Shown one piece after another: positions 1 to 6,137 of a stretch of 10,637 nt of DNA. The DNA comes from SHZI01 sp964407855. GTDB lineage: Bacteria; Pseudomonadota; Gammaproteobacteria; Steroidobacterales; GCA-2729495. The notes below the pieces were generated by a model. That model had not been told where the DNA came from and made no database searches. It was given only the letters and a program-made list of their open reading frames with translations. The DNA lies in contig CAYOXI010000073.1 of the NCBI GenBank assembly GCA_964407855.1, positions 1 through 10,637 of the forward strand, in the 5' to 3' direction. Numbering within the stretch: the first letter of the stretch is position 1; every line of letters starts with the position of its first letter. The translations under genes and the position numbers were made by a program.

Positions 1-280
1 CCAGCTGGCGCTGGTGACGCAGCGCGAGGATCCGGACCTCGTCACTCGGGATGACAAACCGGTAAAGCGCAACGTAGCCAGTATCCCCATAAGAGATGAC
101 CAGTTCGCGCACATCAGCGTGGACGCGCCGGCCGATCAGCGGATGAACCGCCAGATTCTCCACGGCCGACCGGATGGCGATCATGGCACCCGTCGCGGCA
201 TCCGGATTTTCCTTCGCCAGCCAGGCGAAGCTCTGCGCGATGTGCTCCAGTGCGCGCCCGGAATAGACTACCGTCGCCAC
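1..280 (-). CDS. ParE/RelE-family toxin, 3' end cut by window edge
   Basis: Likely toxin of a type II toxin-antitoxin module. Reading leftward from a GTG at 280-278, 93 codons are visible before the window ends, so only the last few residues of a usual 95-105 aa ParE protein are missing. The translation begins VATVVYSGRALEHI and contains the family features: an N-terminal helical hairpin (about residues 8-50, with NPDAA and HPLIGRRV), then the beta-sheet part RELVISYGDTGYVALYRF and the final strand VRILALRHQRQL. The start lies inside the last codons of the antitoxin gene (13-bp overlap), the usual antitoxin-first arrangement with translational coupling. ParE proteins classically poison DNA gyrase and RelE relatives cleave mRNA at the ribosome; the sequence looks more ParE-like, but the target is inference. 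GTG is chosen because no upstream in-frame start fits better and it matches the usual N-terminus. Confidence 0.85.
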   Translation of the reverse strand, partial: MATVVYSGRALEHIAQSFAWLAKENPDAATGAMIAIRSAVENLAVHPLIGRRVHADVRELVISYGDTGYVALYRFVIPSDEVRILALRHQRQL

Positions 281-549
281 GGTCGGGGCGGCGGCGCCGT
301 TTTGCCCTGGGCCAGTCGTTCCATCCAGGCGTGAACATCCTCGGCCCGGTAGACGGTTCCGGTCCGTTCGATGTCCTCATCGGCGGCCAGCGCCTCCTTG
401 ACCAGGCTGCGCATCTGTTCCTCATAAGCCGTATGGCGCTCGACGGCCTCGATGATGAGGCTGTGGGCCGACCGGCCGGACTGTCTGGCCAGGGCCTGGA
501 TCCGGGCGCGCAGTTTGGGAGGCAGGCGGATGGTTGTGGTGGCAGGCAT
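268..549 (-). CDS. ParD/CopG-like ribbon-helix-helix antitoxin
   Basis: A 93-residue antitoxin and likely autorepressor of the toxin gene that follows it. Residues 4-40 (TTTIRLPPKLRARIQALA, then SGRSAHSLIIEAVERH) form a ribbon-helix-helix DNA-binding fold: a basic/polar beta strand, helix A, a turn, and helix B. Residues 41-80 (YEEQMRSLVKEALAADEDI, TVYRAEDVHAWMERLA) are an acidic helical tail of the kind that wraps the cognate ParE toxin; the VHAWMERLA ending is typical. The start at 549 was preferred to an in-frame ATG at 612 because the strand-helix-helix begins immediately after it and because the longer form would begin inside the predicted -35 box. No good Shine-Dalgarno precedes it. An imperfect palindrome overlapping the -10 box lies just upstream, consistent with autoregulation. 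The family call is firm; the exact subfamily is less sure. Confidence 0.88.
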   Translation of the reverse strand: MPATTTIRLPPKLRARIQALARQSGRSAHSLIIEAVERHTAYEEQMRSLVKEALAADEDIERTGTVYRAEDVHAWMERLAQGKTAPPPRPWRR

Positions 550-575
550 GGGCTTGACCAATTCGGCGCGTTGAA

Positions 576-593
576 GTGGTACAAAAGTAGCAC
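576..593. promoter_or_regulatory. Imperfect palindrome, candidate antitoxin operator
   Basis: On the plus strand GTGGTAC-AAAA-GTAGCAC forms an inverted repeat whose 7-base arms match at 6 of 7 positions around a 4-base centre. It overlaps the predicted -10 box and start point of the antitoxin promoter. Ribbon-helix-helix antitoxins bind short inverted repeats at their own promoters, so this is the natural candidate operator. Function is inferred from position and symmetry only. Confidence 0.5.
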
Positions 594-612
594 AACTGGA
601 CTGTATCGGCAA
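584..612 (-). promoter_or_regulatory. Predicted sigma-70 promoter of the antitoxin-toxin pair
   Basis: On the minus strand a -35-like TTGCCG (607-612) is separated by exactly 17 bases from a -10-like TACTTT (584-589). Transcription would start near 577, about 28 nt before the antitoxin ATG at 549. The 81-bp gap after the preceding gene is the only spacing of this size on this strand, which suggests that the toxin-antitoxin pair has its own promoter. It was read by eye and not tested. Confidence 0.5.
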
Positions 613-630
613 ACCTAACGTCCGCCAGCA

Positions 631-1593
631 TCAGTCCGCCGGGCGCCGCGCCGTTGGCAGGATCAGCACCTCGAATTCCGCGACGCCCTCCCGGAGCTTG
701 CGGATCTCCGTGTAGCCGGGGGATTGCCAGAAGCGCTGCACGGCTTCGCGGCAGGGAAAGCGCGCGATGATCACGCCCCGGCCCGGCGGCGGGCTGCCTT
801 CCAGTACTTCCAGCGGCGGGGTGGTGGCCTCGTAGTAACCGCCGTGCTGCTGGTACAGCCCGGACGCAGCCAGGGCGCGGGCGTAGGCCACGAACCGGCC
901 CCGGTCGGTGACATTGCCGTAGACGAGCAGCCGCACCGGCTCGTCGCAACGTTGCCCGCCATCCAGCCGCCGGAATTCGTAGCCGCCGGCTGACGGTCCC
1001 CAGCGGAGCGTGCCATCGGCGGCGAAGCCCCGGTCCCAGTTGCTCATCAGCTCGGGCGTGAGCACCGTGCGGGAGACCGCATAGGCCGCACCGCGGTGGG
1101 CGTTGGCACACCGCCGGCCTGTGGTGCCGCCTTCGAAGCGCTGCTCGCCGGTGCGGGTCATCACGGTTTCGCAGCCCGGTAGCGCGCTGAGCTGCGACCG
1201 ATCGAGAGCCGGCAGGCGTCCGGGTTGCTGCCAGGCTCCGACCCAGCGTGGCGCGTCCGGAATTGTGTAGCGGGCCGAAACGATGCTGCCGTCCGCGTCC
1301 AGCGCGTAGCGGGCGATGCGCTGCATGTAGGGCGATTCCGCCTCTGCCAGCCAGGCTTCCGTATAGGTCCAGCGGGCACCATCGTCCGAGTCGGGCCAGA
1401 TTTCGGCAATGTGCCAGATCACCTCGTCATAGCGGGCGTCGTAACGGGACTGAAGAGCCGAACTGAAGCTACCGGTCTGGAGGGCCATGAGCCTTGCCAG
1501 GCTGTCGTCTGCGCCGGCGGGCGCGGCTGCGACCAATCCGGGCAACGCAAGCAACACGCTGGTCATGAGGGCTGAGGATTTTCCTGCGCGCAT
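631..1593 (-). CDS. Exported CpcT/CpeT-like protein fused to a C-terminal DUF1330 domain
   Basis: A 320-residue predicted exported protein. Residues 1-28 form a signal peptide (basic MRAGK, hydrophobic core, small residues at AAAPAGA). Residues about 31-210 match the CpcT/CpeT family: GSFSSALQS (41-49), SPYMQRIARYAL (87-98), GCETVMTRTGEQRFEG (140-155), C162, RGAAY (167-171) and DRGFAADGTLRWG with GGYEFRRL (187-210). Cyanobacterial members attach bilins to phycobiliproteins; members in non-photosynthetic bacteria have no established role, so a lyase activity should not be assumed. Residues about 219-316 form a DUF1330 domain, a small ferredoxin-like dimeric barrel: the opening strand RLLVYGNVTD, GGYYE, LEVLEGSPPPGRGVIIARFP and SPGYTEIRKLREGVAEFEVLIL. 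The start is supported by AAGGA seven bases upstream. It lies 15 bp after the methyltransferase gene, so it is probably the third gene of that operon. Cysteines at 141 and 162 could form a disulfide. Confidence 0.8.
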   Translation of the reverse strand: MRAGKSSALMTSVLLALPGLVAAAPAGADDSLARLMALQTGSFSSALQSRYDARYDEVIWHIAEIWPDSDDGARWTYTEAWLAEAESPYMQRIARYALDADGSIVSARYTIPDAPRWVGAWQQPGRLPALDRSQLSALPGCETVMTRTGEQRFEGGTTGRRCANAHRGAAYAVSRTVLTPELMSNWDRGFAADGTLRWGPSAGGYEFRRLDGGQRCDEPVRLLVYGNVTDRGRFVAYARALAASGLYQQHGGYYEATTPPLEVLEGSPPPGRGVIIARFPCREAVQRFWQSPGYTEIRKLREGVAEFEVLILPTARRPAD

Positions 1594-1608
1594 TCGTCTG
1601 TCCTTGTT

Positions 1609-2331
1609 TCAGATCCGGACGGCAGTGACGGTATAGAGCTCCCAGCGCATGCCGGTCTCGCCGTCCCTCTCGCTGATACCCAGCTGCGCCTCGATGCCCT
1701 CGGCCACGGCGGGGACGCTGATCTCCCGCATGTCGAACAGCAACCGGCAGAAGTCTGCCATGTCGGTACGCGTCGCAAACCACCAGTGGTAGGCAAGGCG
1801 CTCGGCTTTCAATACCCGGAAACCGCAGGATTCAAGCCCGGGAAGGTCGGCGGCGGTCAGGTAGATGCCCCGATGCCCGGTGCTGTTGTAGCGGCCGACG
1901 AAGCCGTCGAGGAAGCGCGCCACCGCTGAGTCCTCATGGGCATCTGCCAGCACGAAACGCCCGCCCGGCTTCAGTATCCGGTGCATTTCCCGGTACAGCG
2001 GCAGCTTGTCTTCCTGGTGATGCACGCCTGCAATGCTGAGGGCTGCATCCGCAAAGCCGTCGGTCCAGGGCAGCGGCAGCAGCGGCTGATCGCCGGCGGC
2101 CGCGGTATCGAAGAAGCTGGCGCAGGGCTCGTGACCGAACCAGCGCACTCCGGTCGGCAGATAACGTTCCAGGTAGCCTCCGCCCGCCGGCACATCCACC
2201 ACCACGTCGCCGGTCTTCAACGCGGCCCGGTCGGCGGGCAGCAGGAACTCCTCCCGACGGGCCTCGGGCCACCGCGTCATGGCGTGCGCATAGGCAGCAC
2301 CCCGCTCGCGGAAGATATCTTCGTAGTTCAT
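1609..2331 (-). CDS. Class I SAM-dependent methyltransferase (methyltransf_11 type)
   Basis: A 240-residue cytoplasmic methyltransferase that should transfer a methyl group from SAM to an unknown acceptor. The Rossmann core is visible: motif I VVVDVPAGGGYLERYLP (43-59), the end of strand 2 at WFGHEP (64-69), the LPLPWTDGFADAALSIAGVHH region (85-105, equivalent to motifs II/III) and the strand-4/5 turn ILKPGGRFVLAD (119-130). Residues 140-240 carry the substrate-side part, rich in aromatics (YHWWF, 181-185), with no motif that identifies an acceptor. The motif I reading is slightly unusual, with Pro-Ala before the glycines. Its ATG overlaps the TGA of the ATP-grasp gene by 4 bp (ATGA) and has no clear ribosome binding site, so it is probably translated by coupling. 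This ties it functionally to that ligase. Its substrate may be the ligase product (inference). Confidence 0.85.
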   Translation of the reverse strand: MNYEDIFRERGAAYAHAMTRWPEARREEFLLPADRAALKTGDVVVDVPAGGGYLERYLPTGVRWFGHEPCASFFDTAAAGDQPLLPLPWTDGFADAALSIAGVHHQEDKLPLYREMHRILKPGGRFVLADAHEDSAVARFLDGFVGRYNSTGHRGIYLTAADLPGLESCGFRVLKAERLAYHWWFATRTDMADFCRLLFDMREISVPAVAEGIEAQLGISERDGETGMRWELYTVTAVRI

Positions 2332-4190
2332 GGCATTACACCGGCAGCACGGCGGGTGAGGAGTGTCTCGATATCGGGCCCGGCAGCGCTGCCGATACCC
2401 TCCGGCGGCAGGTCCCGGCGGACCGTGTCACAGCACTCCTTCAACAGGCTGAACCCTGCACCCGACACGCCGGTGCCCGCCGTCACCAGGGCCAGGTCGA
2501 AGCGGTCCAGGGGCAGACCGTGGGTGCTGAGGTCTGCGGCAGTGGCGCTGACCACCAGGGCTTCGGTGGCCGGATCGAGCACCAGTGCGGTCGCCCGCTC
2601 CGGCAGCGTTGCCGGGCCGTTGAAGCGCAGCTCGTCTCCCAGACCCGTCTGCGCCGTGTCGGTCCAGCCCACCCGGCGTCCGTTGGCCGCCAGGGCCGCG
2701 GCGATGGCCGCCATCGCCGGCGGACCGGCATCGACCAGCAGCACGCTCGGCAGACGCCCGTCACTGTCCGGCGGAAACTTTGCGGCGAGGATGATTTCGG
2801 CGCGGCCGTCCGAGGAGAAGCCGGGTGTCGAATTCAGCTCGAGTACGCCGCAGGGGACCTCCCGCCAGGAGCGGCTGATATCCGGTGTCATGAAGTCGAT
2901 GCCGGTGGCATCCAGGTGAAAACTCCGGGCAATTGCCTCGGCCATGGCCTTGTTGTCAGGGTGGATCGCTGCCGAGCAGTCGGTGAGGGTGCCGCCCCGG
3001 GAGATATTGGCTATCCCGCCGAGGGCCACGCTGGTCCCGGCAGCTGGCCGGGCGTCCAGGGTCAGCCCCTGAGTGGCGAGCAACGCCTCGGCTCCTGCAT
3101 CCACGACGATGGCAGTACCGGCGATGTCGGGATTCGGCGCAGCACGGCGACGGGCGTTCTCGCCGGCGATCAGTTCCCGGACCGTCTGCACGCCGTCGCC
3201 GATGACCCGGGGCGGGGAGCGGCGCACGGCCCAGGCGAAGCGGCCACCAAACACCGCGAGCCGGTGGTCGTCGCCCGGAATCTGGGCCTCGACCAGCACC
3301 TTGCCCGGCGATTCGTGCTCGGCCACCTCGAAGGCGGCATCCACCGCTGCATCGCTGGTGATGCCCACGGTGACACCGCTGCCCTTGCCGCTGTCGGCCG
3401 GCTTGATCACGACAGGAAAGCCCAGTTCCGCAGCCGCCTTCCTGGCCTCTTCGGCGGTAGGCACCAGGCGGTGGCGGACACCGGGCAGGCCAAGACGGGT
3501 AATGAGCCGGTTGCTGAAGAACTTGTTGCGCGCAAGCCGGGAGCCGGTGAGTCCGTCGCGGTGGTTGGCGGCTTCGAAAAACTGGAAGCCCGCGGCCCCC
3601 TGGCCGTAGACCCAGACCCGCGAGCCGGGTGCTGCGGGGCAGGCCGGGATCCCCCGCCGGCGGGCTACCCGGAGCAGCGCGCGCGCCAGTGGATCGGGCT
3701 GGGTCCTCACGATCCGGGTCACGGCCTGCTGCAGCTTTGCGTTCAGGGCCCGGTCGTCGACCGGCTTCCCGCCCAGCTGCCGGAACACCGCCGCTGCCAC
3801 CTGCAGGCCGGTCTGCAGTGCCACGATCGCGGCGCCGGCATCATAAAAGCCGAGCAGGATGCGCGAGCGGCCCTTGAGATCCCTCGTGGCCCGCACCGGG
3901 AGGCCGCAGGGCCCCTGGGCATCCTGGAGCGCATTGGCCAGCGCTCCGGCCACGGTTTCAAACGCGCCGTCGGCCAGGGGTCGTGCCACGCGGGCGAGGA
4001 AGTCCGGTGTCAGCAGCATCTCCAGCACCCGGCCAATCTCGTCGGCCGTGCGGGAGCGTCCGTCCGGTGTCGGGAATTCGGCCACGACGGCGGGATAGGG
4101 CGCCAGCACGCTGGGGCCCTGGATCACGGTGATCTGCAGGCTGGGATCCGGTTGCACGGTGACTCTCGGGAAGGCCTGGAATTCTAGCAT
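2328..4190 (-). CDS. Cyanophycin-synthetase-like ATP-grasp ligase with degenerate Mur-ligase remnant
   Basis: A 620-residue protein built like a shortened cyanophycin synthetase (CphA, about 870 aa). Residues 1-180 resemble a worn CphA N domain (VIQGPSVLAPYPAV at 22-35 for the family's RGPN-W motif). Residues about 190-478 are a well-kept ATP-grasp domain: RNKFFSNRLITRLGLP (221-236), VVIKPADSGKGSGVTV (260-275), VEAQIPGDDHR (300-310), GDGVQTVRELI (331-341), ANISRGG (394-400), HPDN (410-413), GIDFMTPDIS (430-439) and the metal-binding stretch LELNSTPGF (450-458). In CphA this domain adds aspartate to the chain end through an acyl phosphate. Residues about 479-572 align by eye with the start of the CphA Mur-ligase domain, but the P-loop GTNGKTT is replaced by DAGPPAM (487-493) and the family TARGGIL by SATAADL. 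The rest of that domain is missing. The arginine-adding activity is therefore almost surely absent. An in-frame TGA 9 bases upstream fixes the start at 4190; no Shine-Dalgarno is visible. The product is unknown. Confidence 0.85.
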   Translation of the reverse strand: MLEFQAFPRVTVQPDPSLQITVIQGPSVLAPYPAVVAEFPTPDGRSRTADEIGRVLEMLLTPDFLARVARPLADGAFETVAGALANALQDAQGPCGLPVRATRDLKGRSRILLGFYDAGAAIVALQTGLQVAAAVFRQLGGKPVDDRALNAKLQQAVTRIVRTQPDPLARALLRVARRRGIPACPAAPGSRVWVYGQGAAGFQFFEAANHRDGLTGSRLARNKFFSNRLITRLGLPGVRHRLVPTAEEARKAAAELGFPVVIKPADSGKGSGVTVGITSDAAVDAAFEVAEHESPGKVLVEAQIPGDDHRLAVFGGRFAWAVRRSPPRVIGDGVQTVRELIAGENARRRAAPNPDIAGTAIVVDAGAEALLATQGLTLDARPAAGTSVALGGIANISRGGTLTDCSAAIHPDNKAMAEAIARSFHLDATGIDFMTPDISRSWREVPCGVLELNSTPGFSSDGRAEIILAAKFPPDSDGRLPSVLLVDAGPPAMAAIAAALAANGRRVGWTDTAQTGLGDELRFNGPATLPERATALVLDPATEALVVSATAADLSTHGLPLDRFDLALVTAGTGVSGAGFSLLKECCDTVRRDLPPEGIGSAAGPDIETLLTRRAAGVMP

Positions 4191-4207
4191 CGCGGCTCAG
4201 GCACAAT

Positions 4208-4230
4208 AGCGCTCCCCTCCGGCGAGCGCT
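4208..4230. repeat. Perfect 7-bp inverted repeat in the divergent intergenic region
   Basis: AGCGCTC (4208-4214) and GAGCGCT (4224-4230) are perfect inverted copies around a 9-base loop, ending 6 bases before the helicase ATG at 4237. In the helicase mRNA this would fold into a GC-rich hairpin at the place where a ribosome binding site is expected, and no such site is seen. It also lies in the only gap (46 bp) between the helicase and the divergent ligase operon, so it could instead be a protein-binding site. I cannot decide between these from sequence. Confidence 0.45.
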
Positions 4231-4236
4231 GCCCGT

Positions 4237-6105
4237 ATGTCCGTGCCCGAAATCCCCGCGTCATTTGCTGCTCTGGCGCTACCCGCTGCCTTGCTGAAGG
4301 CGCTGTCGGACGTGGGCTACGAGAATCCGTCACCGATCCAGGCGGCTACCATCCCGCCGCTGCTGGCGGGCCGTGATCTGGTCGGCCAGGCCCAGACCGG
4401 CACCGGCAAGACCGCCGCCTTCGCGCTGCCGATCCTCGCGCGGCTGGATCTCGCGCGCTTCGGCCCCCAGGCACTGATCCTCACACCCACGCGGGAACTG
4501 GCCATCCAGGTGGCCGAGGCTTTCCACAAATACGCGAAGCACCTGCCGGGTTTTCACGTCCTGCCGATTTACGGTGGCCAGGCCTACGGCCCCCAGCTGG
4601 GTGGCCTGCGGCGCGGCGTGCACGTGGTCGTGGGTACGCCGGGGCGGGTGATCGATCACCTCACGCGCGGTTCCCTCGATCTCAGCAAGCTCACCACCCT
4701 TGTGCTCGACGAGGGTGACGAGATGCTGCGCATGGGCTTCATCGACGATGTGGAGACCGTACTGGAGAAGTCCCCGGCAGGCCGGCAGGTGGTGTTGTTC
4801 TCGGCCACCATGCCACCGGAAATCCGGCGCATCGCCAAGAAGCACCTGAAGGATCCGGCCGAGATCACCATCCGCAACACCACCACCACCGTGGCCAATA
4901 CCCGCCAGCGCTACTGGATGGTGAGCGGCATGCAGAAGCTGGATGCACTCACCCGCATCCTGGAGGTCGAACCCTTCGACGGCATGATCATCTTTGCACG
5001 CACCAAGGTGGCCACCGAGGAACTTGCCGAGCGCCTCGAGGCGCGGGGCTTCGCGGCCGCGGCGCTCAACGGGGATCTCGCCCAGGCCCAGCGGGAGCGC
5101 ACCATCCAGCGGCTGAAGAACGGTGACCTGGACATCATCGTGGCCACCGACGTCGCTGCCCGGGGCCTCGACGTGGAGCGCATCAGCCACGTCGTCAACT
5201 ACGACATTCCCCATGACACGGAGGCCTATATCCACCGGATCGGGCGCACCGGGCGTGCCGGTCGCAAGGGTGAGGCCATCCTGTTTGTGGTCTATCGCGA
5301 GCAGGGCATGCTGCGCACCATCGAGCGGGCCACTAAACAGACCATCGAGCCCATGCAGTTGCCGTCCGTCGCGGCGGTCAACGACCAGCGCATCACGAAG
5401 TTCAAGCAGAAGATCAGCAAGGCCCTGGAGGGTGCCGACCTCGCCACCTTCCGCGGGGTGATCGAGCAATATGAGCAGGAACATGGCGTGCCGGCGCTGG
5501 ATATCGCGGCGGCTCTCGCGCGGCTTGCCCAGGGTGACGCCCCGCTACTCGTCCCGCCGGAGGCGGCCCGGCCGCCGCGCCCGGACCAGGTGCGCAGCGA
5601 CGTGGCCCGGGAGCGGCCCCGCCGTCCCGGCGCGGAGCGCGCTGTCCCGGAGCGTCCGCGGCCGGAGCGGGGCTCGCCTTTCGAGCGTGCCCGTCGGCCG
5701 GAGGGTGCGGGTCGTCCGGACCGGAGCGGTGCGGTGGCGCCGGGGATGGTGCGCTACCGCCTCGCGGTGGGCCATGCCCATGGCGTGAAGCCCGGCAACA
5801 TCGTGGGTGCCATTGCCAACGAGGCGGGCGTGGATAGCCGCAATATCGGCCGCGTCGACATCCGCGACGACTACAGCCTCGTGGATCTGCCCGCCGGCAT
5901 GCCCCGGGATATCTTTATCCACCTGCAGAAGGTCTGGGTGGTCGGCCAGCCGCTGCGCATCACCCCGGAAGGCGAGGCCTTTCCCCCGCTGGCAAAGCCC
6001 GGCAAGCTACATGTTGAAGCCGGAAAGGACCGGATGCCCAAGGCGACCAGGCCGGTATTCAAAAAGGCAGCGCCGGCAGCCAAAAAGAAGTTCAGGAAAA
6101 AATAG
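4237..6105 (+). CDS. deaD: DEAD-box ATP-dependent RNA helicase, DeaD/CsdA type
   Basis: A 622-residue cytoplasmic RNA helicase that unwinds RNA in ribosome assembly, mRNA decay and cold adaptation (roles known for DeaD/CsdA). All core motifs are present in order: Q motif (F10 with YENPSPIQ, 28-35), Walker A AQTGTGKT (52-59), PTRELA (84-89), GG (123-124), TPGR (134-137), motif II DEGD (158-161), SAT (189-191), IIFARTK (251-257), ATDVAARGLDV (303-313) and YIHRIGRTGRAGR (331-343). Residues about 437-500 are a Pro/Arg/Glu-rich linker with repeated RPER-like units. Residues 504-576 are a DbpA-type RNA-binding domain (MVRYRLAVGHAHGVKPGNIVG at its start), followed by a lysine-rich tail ending KKKFRKK. 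Length and layout match E. coli DeaD. The oddity is DEGD in place of DEAD. No ribosome binding site is evident; a hairpin sits just before the ATG. The next gene follows after 32 bp without an evident terminator. Confidence 0.95.
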   Translation: MSVPEIPASFAALALPAALLKALSDVGYENPSPIQAATIPPLLAGRDLVGQAQTGTGKTAAFALPILARLDLARFGPQALILTPTRELAIQVAEAFHKYAKHLPGFHVLPIYGGQAYGPQLGGLRRGVHVVVGTPGRVIDHLTRGSLDLSKLTTLVLDEGDEMLRMGFIDDVETVLEKSPAGRQVVLFSATMPPEIRRIAKKHLKDPAEITIRNTTTTVANTRQRYWMVSGMQKLDALTRILEVEPFDGMIIFARTKVATEELAERLEARGFAAAALNGDLAQAQRERTIQRLKNGDLDIIVATDVAARGLDVERISHVVNYDIPHDTEAYIHRIGRTGRAGRKGEAILFVVYREQGMLRTIERATKQTIEPMQLPSVAAVNDQRITKFKQKISKALEGADLATFRGVIEQYEQEHGVPALDIAAALARLAQGDAPLLVPPEAARPPRPDQVRSDVARERPRRPGAERAVPERPRPERGSPFERARRPEGAGRPDRSGAVAPGMVRYRLAVGHAHGVKPGNIVGAIANEAGVDSRNIGRVDIRDDYSLVDLPAGMPRDIFIHLQKVWVVGQPLRITPEGEAFPPLAKPGKLHVEAGKDRMPKATRPVFKKAAPAAKKKFRKK

Positions 6106-6137
6106 ATCTGTCCCCTTGTCTGGAGTGGAGAACAACG

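Noticed and set aside
550..612. Longer antitoxin starting at the ATG at 612
   Set aside because: The extra 21 residues do not resemble the family, which begins just after the ATG at 549, and the longer start would lie in the predicted -35 box.
2520..4187. A 555-codon plus-strand frame opposite the ligase gene
   Set aside because: Composition (Gly, Arg, His, Gln) is typical of an antisense shadow of a GC-rich gene; the minus strand has unmistakable ATP-grasp motifs.
4191..4236. Overlapping -10 boxes (TATTGT on minus, ACAATA on plus) for the divergent genes
   Set aside because: Neither has a credible -35 at the right distance, and the minus one would leave almost no leader; promoters are likely here but cannot be placed.
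4330..5484. A 384-codon minus-strand frame opposite deaD
   Set aside because: Antisense shadow; the plus strand has all helicase motifs.
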